NCBI GenBank assembly: GCA_907163375.1
Contig: CAJQUW010001866.1
Location: forward strand, 1,116,001 to 1,180,000
Length of the DNA stretch: 64,000 nucleotides
From: Prostheceraeus crozeri
Taxonomy: Eukaryota; Platyhelminthes; Polycladida; Euryleptidae
Reading direction: 5' to 3'
The notes beneath the pieces were generated by a model. That model was not told the origin of the DNA. It ran no database searches and saw nothing but the letters and a program-made list of their open reading frames with translations. Positions within the stretch are counted from its first letter, which is position 1, and each line of letters begins with the position of its first letter. The position numbers and the translations under genes are program-made. Shown here in pieces: positions 12,643 to 21,918 of the stretch.

Positions 12643-13328
12643 GAGTCTTTGTACATCTATTTCAATCATCCATCGAGTAAAAATGTTGGAGGCATGGCAT
12701 ATAAGTTCCTCATGACTCACAGTGCCAATGTAATTACGGCCTTCTTAAATCGGACCGCAATCATTGATTGTTCCTTCCACATCTTAATCTTCTCTATTTT
12801 CATCTCTTATCTTCTCTTCAATCGTTCCATCATCTTCTCGCTACTTTCTCCCTTCATTGCCCAGTTTTTAATCACCAGTTAAATAGTGTTCTGCAACTCG
12901 TTGCATAGATATTTATCAAATCCCTATGATTGATATCGGATTGAGGTCGCTGCATTCTGATGGAATTGATTATCTTAGACGAGATCAGATAGAAATCATT
13001 AACAGGATTGCTGATCACTTGGAAAGTTCACAGTCATTCTCACACATGTGTCTTCCTTCCTTGCATTGAGGTGAACAGCTGGTTTCCACCTGTATGTCCC
13101 CTGATGACTCTCAGAGGGAGATCACGTGACGCTCAGATAATCTGTCAATGCTGTTTTCACAGAGTGGATCAAACACTCCATTCAACAACAAATGGGGAAG
13201 ATGAGGTCTCTTCCATGTGATCATGCAGCGAGGATTCTCAACCACGGTGCCGCCGGAGTACTGAAGAATATTCTAAGAGTGCCATCAACTGCCACGGTGC
13301 CATTGCTGTGCCACAAAAGACTATCTTT
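12643..13328. other. No recognised gene
   Basis: Short open frames without known domains. Confidence 0.35.
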
Positions 13329-13530
13329 CTTCATTTTCTCTTCTTCTCCTTCTTCTTCTCCTCCTTCTTCTTCTCCTTCTTCTTTTCCTTCTTCTTCTTT
13401 TCCTTCTTCTTCTTTTCCTTCTTCTTCTCCTTCTTCTTCTCCTTCTTTTTTTTTCCTCTTCTTCTCCTTCTTCTTTCTCTGCTTCCTCTGCTTCTTCTTC
13501 TACTTTTCCCACTCCTTCTTCTTCTTCAAG
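13329..13530. repeat. (CTTCTTCTC)n microsatellite-like tract
   Basis: Nearly pure pyrimidine run of CTT and CTTCTC words. All long open frames over it are repeat artefacts. Confidence 0.9.
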
Positions 13531-13699
13531 AGTAATTCACAAAAGTATGGACTTTTGTGACAATTAGCGTCGGCAATAAACTTATAATTTCGAGAAATTT
13601 TGGCCTTATTACTTTATCTGGATGTATCAACCTTTATTTTCAAATCATGAATCCTAAGCACCTCCTGCTCACGGCCCTTTTGCATGAATGCACCTCTGT

Positions 13700-13766
13700 G
13701 AGTGTGTCTAAGTGGAAATGCGTGCGATGCTTGTGCCTCTATTATATGGCATGAAGATTGATGAGA
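13700..13766 (+). repeat. Fragment related to the 255-bp MITE
   Basis: The words TCTAAGTGGAAATGCGTGCG and TGGCATGAAGATTGA match the right interior of the MITE copies at 2104 and 55921. Neither end is present. Confidence 0.45.
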
Positions 13767-14276
13767 AACATACATTTCTTAGATAAGGCAATAACAAAGT
13801 TCGGGCTCGCAAGATTTCATTTTCCACTTTTCACCATCTTCCCATGATCTCTAAACTCTTCAGCGGCCGAAGTGGATGTAGTTAAAGCAAATCTGAAATA
13901 TTTTTATCAGAGTTTCCGATTGGCATAGTTGATCACTTGAACCAGATGATCTCGTATTAAATTGCAGACCTGCAATGACTGACTCTCGTGATATTCCCCC
14001 ATGTAGTGGTCATTTAAGGACGTTCGTGATTCATCAATTAAGTTCAACAACTCATGAGAGCATCTCCGATTCATTCTTGAGAGATGGTAGAGGAAATACA
14101 GCTAATCGCGTGAAAAACTGAGGAGTTATTACATTTCTGAAATTCCCCGAGACAACAGCAAAGAGATAACATGAGACTGACGTCCGGTAGAATGATGATA
14201 TTTGGGAGAATAAGAGCATAGAACTCCTTCATTGAGAGAGAGAGAGAGTCCCATTCTATACTCATTTTTGTTTATA
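13767..14276. other. No recognised gene
   Basis: Contains a short (GA)n run near 14236-14248. Otherwise nothing recognised. Confidence 0.4.
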
Positions 14277-15460
14277 CAGTCCGTTTCATAAAAAGTGGAT
14301 CATCCTAAAATTTGATTAAATAAAACATAAGTATGATACAGAAAGCATTTTTCATGTTATTTCATGTCCCTAATATATTTAAATGTCCTTATATAATCTG
14401 ATAAGCTATGATACAGTAACGGTTCTTAAGAAGCTAATATTTTGTGGCCCTACCCTTATTGTCAATGACATCACCAATTCGTCTAGGCATTGATTCGATG
14501 ATATCGCATCAATCATCATATCGTATGCCTCATCAGACCAGACAACCCGATCCCATTGATTTGGCTAGTGACAATGACTCATTGCCCATCTGAGATGTCT
14601 TTTTGTATGCTGATCTGATAATTCGATCTGAGAGGGCCTCTTACAGCTCTTGAAATTCGACTCAATAAGTCTTCTACGAATAGTGGACTTAGAAATAGAC
14701 GAGTCTAGTGCAGCCATCTCAGTTAACAGTTAATGAGAGACTTGGATCAACTTTAACAAATCTCAAAATTATGCGGTCTCTACGTTTGGATGTTTTGCGT
14801 GGACGGCCAGAGCCCTCTTTACGACAGAGTCGAAAATCATCATTATGCCATCGATGCACATTTGTGTAAGGGACATTTAGTCGCCTGCTTGTAGCTCGCA
14901 AAGAAAACCCTAGTTCTAGCAAGGCTGACACTTTTCCTTTGGTGAATGCGATCTCGTTATTGTTCATTTGTGCTTTGTATTGTTTTCAACCGGTAAGAGA
15001 TAGATTTGCAATCAGGAGTGCTGCCAACACCACCGCAACGAAGTCAGGAAGCTATGGAACATGAAGTCCAGTTAATCACATGTAGCAGTTACATTATTGT
15101 TGATGAATACTGGTGCTATACTGGCTCTGATTGACCGATTTTCTTTATTTTTGTTTTGCTTGATAGCTTTTGGCTTGTAGAACAACATATTACATAACAA
15201 AGGAAACAAATGTAATTTTATAAGAGTGAGGTATGATTTTGTGTAACATTGCTAAATGAAGATCAAATTATCTACTACTTTTTTATCTATAACAGGAAAA
15301 CAACTCAATATTCATGCTTGAAATTTCCAACAATGATATTAGTAAGCACAACTGACATATCTTCCAAATTTCAGAGAAATTCGTTCAAGTTTGGCGGAGT
15401 TAGACAAAGTTGAAGTTAAGGCGATGTTTAAGGGTGATCCATTTCTTATGAAACAATCTA
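14277..15460 (-). mobile_element. Tc1-like transposon, copy B (internal deletion)
   Basis: Reverse-strand copy, about 1184 bp against roughly 1640 bp for the full copies. TIRs are recognisable at both ends (CAGTCCGTTTCATAAAAA on the left, TATGAAACAATCT on the right), and TA precedes the left end. About 460 bp of the transposase core is missing near 14507, with a few filler bases at the join, so two of the three catalytic acidic residues are gone. It keeps five codons (ALLEL) in the first helix-turn-helix that copies A, C and D all lack. Confidence 0.9.
14507..14967 (-). pseudogene. Tc1 transposase N-terminal remnant (copy B)
   Basis: Starts MNNNEIAFTKGK, continues with ALLELGFSLRATSRRLNVPY (first helix-turn-helix, complete) and a GRPRKTS hook, then leaves frame near 14725 before the deletion. 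The hook reads GSGRPRKTSKRRD, closer to the classical GRPR hook than the GSGRRRKTSKHRD of the full copies. It keeps the more ancestral-looking DNA-binding domain but cannot make a transposase. Confidence 0.8.
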
Positions 15461-16120
15461 AACATTATCATATTCGAACGACTGATCTGCTCATCCGTCA
15501 AGTTGCGAGCCACCGAGCAAGAGAGAGAGAGAATTATATTATAATAATTCCCCAAGTACACCAAGTACATGAATTTCATGGAGGCTCTGTATAGAGAATA
15601 CTGTATATAGAATACTAAATAAAGCACATATTCTAAACGCATATGGTAGGCCGAAGTGAGTTAACTCGGAGATGGATCAGGTCAGTAGAAAGAATTTACA
15701 AAATTCATTAAGAAAATATAGAGTTCGTGTAACAGCTTTAAATAGCGAATGGAATGGCTGCTTCTCGTTGTGATATATTGTGGACAAAATGTGAATCTAG
15801 TGGGTGGTACTTATTTTTTGATATATCATTCAAGTTTTGCCTGCATTCAGTGAAGATCAAAGAAATGAAGAAGGAGTGGGCATATGTGGCGGTCAAATAA
15901 CGGTCTTACTGACGGCAAACTGAATAAAGATGTAGTGACCGTTGAAGAGGCCAAACAAATCAGATTATACCAACCCCAGTGCTAACCAAATAAAACGAGA
16001 TGCATAATGGTCCTACTACAAGTCAAATAAATCAAGATAACCATTTTGCAGACCAAACATTTATGAAGAAAATTCCCCAGTGCGGTATAAGTACACATTT
16101 ATGCTTTGTCAAAGCAGGTA
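15461..16120. other. No recognised gene
   Basis: Contains a short (GA)n run near 15521. Otherwise nothing assigned. Confidence 0.4.
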
Positions 16121-16253
16121 TTAAGCCTCGTTCACACGATGACATTAGTGTCGTGACATTAGTGCCGAGGCGCAGGACGAAATCTAGGCTAAATCAATGT
16201 CGTGACACCAACCGTTCAGACGCTTAATAAACAGTGTTGTGACACTGCTACTA

Positions 16254-17893
16254 AGATTGTTTCATAAAAAATGGATCACCCTTAAACATCGCCTTAACTT
16301 CAACTTTGTCTAAATCCGCCAAACTTGAACGAATTTCTCTGAAATTTGGAAGATATGTCAGTTGTGCTTACTAATATCATTGTTGGAAATTTCAAGCATG
16401 AATATTGAGTTGTTTTCCTGTTATAGATAAAAAAGTAGTAGATAATTTGATCTTCATTTAGCAATGTTACATAAAATCATACCTCACTCTTTTAAAATTA
16501 CATTTGTTTCCTTTGTTATGTAATATGTTGTTCTACAAGCCAAAAGCTGTCAAGCAAAACAAAAATAAAGAAAATCGGTCAATCAGAGCCAGTATAGCAC
16601 CATTATTCATCAACAATAATGTAACTGCTACATGTGATTAACTGGACTTCATGTTCCATAGCTTCCTGACTTCGTTGCGGTGGTGTTGGCAGCACTCCTG
16701 ATTGCTTTCAGCTTGAAATCTATCTCTTACCGGTTGAAAACAATACAAAGCACAAATGAACAATAACGAGATCGCATTCACCAAAGGAAAAGTGTCAGGG
16801 TTTTCTTTGCGAGCTACAAGCAAGCGACTAAATGTCCCTTACACAAATGTGCATCGATGGCATAATGATGATTTTCGGCTCTGTCGTAAAGAGGGCTCTG
16901 GCCGTCGACGCAAAACATCCAAACATAGAGACCGCATAATTTTGAGATTTGTTAAAGTTGATCCAAGTATCTCGTTAACTGGGATGGCTGCACTAGACTC
17001 GTCTATTTCTAAGTCCACTATTCGTAGAAGACTTATTGAGTCGAATTTCAAGAGCTGCAAGAGGCCCTCTCAGATCGAATTATCAGATCAGCATACAAAA
17101 AGACGTCTCAGATGGGCAATGAGTCATTTTCACTGGCAAAATCAATGGGATCGGGTTGTCTGGTCTGATGAGGCATCAGTCCGTCTGAAGGATAGTGATG
17201 GTCGATTGAGATTATGGATGAAATCTGATCAGGAAATTCCGAGACATTTACATCGTCCCCGGGTACAAGGTGGTGCGACTCTACTGATTTGGGCTGGCAT
17301 TTGGACCAATGGCCGCTCTGAACTTCACATGCAGCAAGGAACCATGAATTCTGAACGCTATGTGAATGTCTTACGAATGAACATTGGCCAAATGACAGAT
17401 CAACTTGGTAATCCATCGACTTGGTTATTTATGGATGATAATGCTACGTGTCACAGGAATAGTAGAGTCAACTTATGCAAGTCTCAATTAGGGCTTAGGA
17501 CATTATCTTGGCCAGCTCGTTCTCCTGATCTGAATCCCATAGAAAATGTATGGAGTATTCTAAAACGTAACGTTCGTCGTTCACTGCTACCTACAGATGG
17601 CGTATCACAACTTACGTCACTGTTAAAAAGAGAGTGGAGAAAGTTAGATCAGTCAAAAATCAACGATATCATCGAATCAATGCCTAGACGAATTGGTAAT
17701 GTATATTGACAATAAGGGTAGGGCCACAAAATATTAGCTTCTTAAGAGCCGTTGCTGTATCATAGCTTATCAGATTATATAAGGACATTTAAATATATTA
17801 GGGACATGAAATAACATGAAAATGCTTTCTGTATCATACTTATGTTTTATTTAGTCAAATTTTAGGATGATCCACTTTTTATGAAACGGACTG
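16254..17893 (+). mobile_element. Tc1-like transposon, copy C (near intact)
   Basis: About 1640 bp with roughly 30-bp TIRs; TA follows the right end (17894-17895) and TA is found at the left edge (16252-16253). Compared with copy A, the left end lacks the first C. One uninterrupted transposase frame lies at 16756-17709, with about 500 bp of leader before it and about 180 bp after. It sits inside the PIF/Harbinger element and ends 8 bp before the foldback MITE. Confidence 0.93.
16756..17709 (+). CDS. Tc1-family DD34E transposase (copy C)
   Basis: A 317-residue cut-and-paste transposase that would bind its TIRs and cut and join DNA in the nucleus. Residues 1-45 form the first helix-turn-helix. 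A basic GSGRRRKTS hook follows, then the second DNA-binding helices (about 60-110). The catalytic RNase H-like core has its first aspartate in VVWSDEAS, the second in MDDNATCH and the glutamate in SPDLNPIENVW. I count 34 residues between the last two, the Tc1 DD34E signature. The frame is unbroken, and ATG at 16756 gives the MNNNEIAF start shared by all copies. Five residues (ALLEL) present in copy B are missing from the first helix-turn-helix, which may weaken DNA binding. It differs from copy D at only three positions by eye. Confidence 0.93.
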   Translation: MNNNEIAFTKGKVSGFSLRATSKRLNVPYTNVHRWHNDDFRLCRKEGSGRRRKTSKHRDRIILRFVKVDPSISLTGMAALDSSISKSTIRRRLIESNFKSCKRPSQIELSDQHTKRRLRWAMSHFHWQNQWDRVVWSDEASVRLKDSDGRLRLWMKSDQEIPRHLHRPRVQGGATLLIWAGIWTNGRSELHMQQGTMNSERYVNVLRMNIGQMTDQLGNPSTWLFMDDNATCHRNSRVNLCKSQLGLRTLSWPARSPDLNPIENVWSILKRNVRRSLLPTDGVSQLTSLLKREWRKLDQSKINDIIESMPRRIGNVY

Positions 17894-17901
17894 TAGTATT
17901 A

Positions 17902-18499
17902 GTCCGGCAGCCAGAACGAGTTTCTGCAGGAAACGAGGCCGAAAATGAGACTTTCACAGAATGATGCACACCCTATGCCCACGAATTCACGCGTCTGCCG
18001 AGTTCTAATGAGTACGAAGCCCATAGTCATATTTTTTGACATGGAATGTCATCAGGTCCTATGATGTGCATGTGCTGTTATTATGGTTCTGGTCGGCAAT
18101 GCATGTGAGAATGTGTTTGGATGTGGATAAAGTTGCTCAAAATGTTTGTGCTTGCCGACATAAAGAGGCTCGCCATATCTAAATGTGTTTAGCTTTGTAG
18201 ACAGGGGTGCATGAACATGAAAGGAAATGACCCGAAGACGTTCCATGTCAAAAATTATGACTATGGGCTTAGTACCTTTCGTTTAATCAGAGAAAACATA
18301 GAAAATTTCACCTTAACGAAAAACTGCAATCTGCGTCCCATTGGATTTACATGTGTTTTTCTTTGATCCTGTCTGACAAGAAGAGGAACTCATTAGAACT
18401 CGGCAGACGCGTGAATTCGTGGGCATAGGGTGTGCATCATTCTGTGAAAGTCTCATTTTCGGCCTCGTTCCCTGCAGAAACTCGTTCTGGCTGCCGGAC
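17902..18499. mobile_element. Foldback MITE, 598 bp with 111-bp arms
   Basis: Positions 17902-18012 and 18389-18499 are inverted copies; I see one mismatch in 111 bp. TA flanks each end (17900-17901, 18500-18501), suggesting a TA-targeting element. The 376-bp centre has no open frame with a domain. Relatives are at 5757-6120 and 27570-27838. Its right edge abuts the remaining Harbinger transposase sequence directly. Confidence 0.88.
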
Positions 18500-18500
18500 T

Positions 18501-18790
18501 ATATTGCTTCTTCTAGTCACTGCAGCTTCTGTTCTTCACAATTGGATCCAAAACAGATCCAAAAGTAATCATGGTTTGACTACTGATGTCGAAGACATTG
18601 AAAACTATAAACTGATACCTGGCTCCTGGCGTGAAGTTGTTCGATCTGCTGGACTGAGGCGCATTGCTTCGACGCAAATTAGACATTTTCCGGAAAGTGC
18701 TCGTCAAAAAGAGAAAGAGTTTAGACAATTTCTTTATGAATGAAGGGCAAGTATCATGGCAATATCAAATGCTGACGACGGTCGGTTCAT
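18501..18790 (+). pseudogene. PIF/Harbinger transposase, C-terminal fragment
   Basis: The forward frame reads TAASVLHNWIQNRSKSN, then IPGSWREVVRSAGLRRI, then SARQKEKEFRQFLYE and a stop at 18741-18743. In Harbinger (DDE_4) transposases the end of the catalytic domain has an AAxxLHN motif, then a G-x-W-R block, then a tail of the type A-K-x-V-R-x-x-F-x-x-Y-F-x-x-E-G-x-V-x-W-Q. Here that last piece (NEGQVSWQ) is found one frame over, just past the stop, so a frameshift separates them. The N-terminal and catalytic parts are not present; the foldback MITE borders the fragment on the left. Nuclear transposition enzyme by family; non-functional here. Confidence 0.78.
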
Positions 18791-18933
18791 GCCGGCAACT
18801 GGCGTTTACCCTGCTAACATGAAATTTGTTTATAATAGATGAGATAAAGTACTCACCAAATTTGTTTCAGCTGAAGTGAATTCGAGATTTTTATGAAGAA
18901 AAGTGTAAACGAGAACCATTTAAGTTGAGTAAG

Positions 18934-19191
18934 TTAAGGTGTATATATTTCTGACGTTGCCGATCCAGTTGACTTGGATTTATTTACCTTTCGCAGTTCG
19001 TTATTATAGGTGCTCCGAATTGATCGAATTTTTGCTCGCAGCTCTTTTAAGCTGAGGATATTACAAGTGAACATTACCATTGATTCTGCCTCCTCACGCA
19101 TCAAACGGTTTTTGCAACCTTCCCTAGATTTGTCCCAAAGACACAGATGTTGTTGGCAGCACGTCCAGAAAGAACAGAATATTAGTCGACG
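18934..19191 (-). pseudogene. MADF (Myb/SANT-like) DNA-binding protein of the Harbinger element, fragment
   Basis: About 85 codons open on the reverse strand. The frame contains LCLWDKSREGCKNRLMREEA, then LRAKIRSIRSTYNNELRKV and NKSKSTGSATSEIYTP before a stop. The MADF signature is a PxLWD motif, a Y-K-(N/D)-R helix, then K-x-R-x-x-Y-x-x-E-x-x-K with a serine/glycine-rich loop and a vYxP turn, and all of these are visible. After the stop, LTQLKWFSFTLFF resembles the last MADF helix, so the domain is cut short by a stop. PIF/Harbinger elements normally encode such a protein to help import the transposase and bind DNA, which fits its place inside this element. Confidence 0.75.
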
Positions 19192-19514
19192 TCATTTTAA
19201 TTCGCCGAAGTTTCACTTCATTTCTGCAACGCACCTAAGTCTTATTCGTGAGTTTTGCAATATTATTATGTGACTAGTATCATCCTTTGTACGATCTTGT
19301 CGTTATGCATAATCTCAAGCTATGACCGCCTAGGTTAGTGTCACGGCATTGATGTCCCATATCAAAAGATTCTGACATCTCGACATCGATGCCACGACAC
19401 TAAATCTGAACTCCCCGCGCTCTCACACTACCTCAGAAAGTCAGCTATCTATGAAAATATGAGTCAGCCAAGCGAATGTCACGATACTAGTGTCATCGTG
19501 TGAACGGGGCTTTA

Positions 19515-20640
19515 TTCATTTAAGATTCAATGTCCTCAGTGGGTGCCTGAATAATGTTGCAGCGGCCCTTCCACAAGCATAAGATATGTTTGACGGGCAT
19601 TGACTGCGGCTAGACTCAATCCCCACCGGATGACAGATCAGTTTGAATTCTGTTAATGGAAGAATTCCATCCCCTGTATCAGATATCTTCTTCCTGACGT
19701 CATATCATTGCGTCTATCTGAATGAACGTGAAAAAAATATTCACTTGAATCCTCCCCATCCCTCCAATCCTCATTTTCTTGAGATCCTTCACGCGTTCAC
19801 GGCTGTTCATCATATCATGACAGATGCCTGCCTGATGTACATTCTTTGATAGCGCCAGTGGTTGTGAACGAACCTGATTTCTCGAATTCGACTGACATTT
19901 ACACAGCGACATATCGTGTCATGTATGAAAGAAGCGTAAATAGAGAATGAAAGCGCTGGAGATCAGAACATTCCTCAGTGAATGTGTACTCAAATGAAAA
20001 TTTCATTTTACTGAGAAGAATGTGGCTAACATCGTTCTTTAACTTCTGTATACTGATATGTGTAGATAAACTGTTGCTTGAATTGTGTCATTGTTCTGAA
20101 TGTGCTCTTCAACGGTTGCCAATTTCTGCTTTGGTTATTATTTTCGTCCTAGAAAAGAGAGAGTCGATGATTTCAAATGGGTGGTATACGGAGGGACTCA
20201 AATTGCACCGAAACTGCATGCGATCCTTTGTTATTGAAGATTGTTGCGAAACACGAGGTCACGGTCAAGTTTCAGAAGTTGCTACTGTGTCTTGACCTTC
20301 GACCAACTGGGCGAACTTTATCTAGCTACTCAACGAAGGAGGATGCGAAATTTTAGATAACATCTTTCTACGTATTCTACAGCTTTCAACCAATTTTGAA
20401 TAACATCGGCTGAATACTTTCGTCACAATGAGACTTCAAAATTCGAATGTACGACAGATTTGTCGAATCTTGCACTATTTTTCACTTTGAATGTTTTCAG
20501 GTGTCCTTATTTATATTAAAGCTATTTGAATTTATAAAAGAAAGTGTTATCGTGTCAGTTTAAACAGAAAATGAAAATTCCCTTGTTGATTATACGAGTA
20601 TTTAGACTTCGACGTTTTGAATTCAAAACTTAACTTTTTG
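19515..20640. other. No recognised gene
   Basis: A forward open frame of about 105 codons at 19978-20295 has no recognisable domain or splice context. Nothing else seen. Confidence 0.4.
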
Positions 20641-20650
20641 ATATTTTATT

Positions 20651-20935
20651 AACCTCTAAGGTGACTCTGAATATCAAAGCAATAATGCTATTTTGACTCG
20701 TCATCATAAGAACTTTCTATTTAATTTGTCGAATTTTGTTTTGAATTTGGTCAAATGGCTTCTAAGATAGGACAAGAAATAATAATCATAGCAAATACTC
20801 ATCTTTTTGACCTTTAACCTTACATGTGACCTCCACAATGACCTTGAATATCAAAACAATGATGATATTACAACTCGGCATCGTGAGAACTTTCATTTGA
20901 TGTATTTTATTTTGAATTTGGACAAACCAGCAGGG
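20651..20935 (+). repeat. Two diverged direct repeats of about 110 bp
   Basis: 20651-20757 and 20822-20930 share CTGAATATCAAAGCAATAATG / TTGAATATCAAAACAATGATG, CATCATAAGAAC / CATCGTGAGAAC and TTTTGAATTTGG in the same order and spacing. GTGAC(C)T words mark the start of each. Confidence 0.6.
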
Positions 20936-20939
20936 CGCG

Positions 20940-21628
20940 TTTGTCAAAACACCTCAGTGGAGCGAGGGTTAAAATAACTTGGGATTATCATGTCGCTTTA
21001 AATGGCAATGATAGATTCGGCTAGCAATTGCTGATGGCAGAAAGAAATTACTGCAACGCATAATGAAGATGTCGATGTCCTTAGAAGATCACAGGATGTG
21101 AAGATAGCTTTGTAGAAGGTTGATTAACGTATTTTCACATTTGAAAACATGTTATTTGCAATTATGAACGGCGCGCGGACCTACGCAAAGGGCACGCCCC
21201 TCAATAACCGTTATCATCTCACATGGAGAGGAATCATTTTAAAAACAATTCCTTTTAGCTGACAATTGCTTGATCAGTTACTAAAGTGTGTACAAAATTT
21301 CATCGACATAGATATCGGCTTTATTGTATTACAAACATGTCCCATATGGGAGCGTTGGGAGGATTCAGCATCATGAATTAGGAAAATCTACCAACATCGT
21401 TTTGCTTAACTCATGAATAAGCGTTGAATGTCAGACCACAGATGGCTTTTGACAAATGAATCTACTTCTCTTTTTGATATCATCCACAGATAACCATGTA
21501 TCAGATATTGGCAAGGGACTAATAGTCATGGAGTCAAGTCGTCCCTGCATTGACGAATAGCATGCGTTTGGATATACTTAGCTCATCCAATGCAGCTTCA
21601 TCGCCTTTGCAGATGCTGATGACAATTT
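20940..21628. other. No recognised gene
   Basis: Nothing recognised on either strand. Confidence 0.4.
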
Positions 21629-21918
21629 GAATGAATGAATGAATGAGGACGATTTTTATTAAAATGACAACTAGCTAAAAAGCTTCAGGGTCAATTCACA
21701 AAATTTAAAAGCATAAGAAAGCTCACAAAATAAAAGTCCGATCAGCTGCTTTTGCATATAAATATTAGCTTGACATATGACTTAAAAAGTTTAGCTGTCT
21801 CTTGAGATCGACATTTGGGTGGCAGGCTATTCCATATATGAGCTGCACTGGAAGAGAACAGTATCCTCTGCGTATATTTCAGTCTGCAGCGTGGTTGGAG
21901 GAGTTGCTCTTTTCGGAG

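Larger units (their letters stand above)
16124..19511. mobile_element. PIF/Harbinger-like DNA transposon with nested insertions
   Basis: The ends are well-matched inverted repeats: left starts AGCCTCGTTCACACGATGAC, right reads AGCCCCGTTCACACGATGAC on the reverse strand, with only 3 differences in 37 bp by eye. TTA lies on both sides (16121-16123 and 19512-19514), the usual 3-bp target duplication of PIF/Harbinger elements. Inside, the forward strand has the end of a Harbinger transposase (18501-18743). The reverse strand has a MADF-domain gene (18934-19191), the two-gene content expected of the superfamily. Most of the transposase is missing, and its place is taken by a Tc1 copy (16254-17893) and a foldback MITE (17902-18499). 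The element cannot move unaided. Confidence 0.85.

Noticed and set aside
13192-13560. Open frames over the CTT tract
   Set aside because: Triplet-repeat artefact on both strands.
16638-16823. Reverse-strand frame inside the Tc1 copies (also at 2691 and 25766)
   Set aside because: It recurs only because the transposon recurs, and it lies antisense to the transposase start.
19978-20295. Host gene of 105 codons
   Set aside because: No domain, no splice context, and of a length expected by chance in 64 kb.
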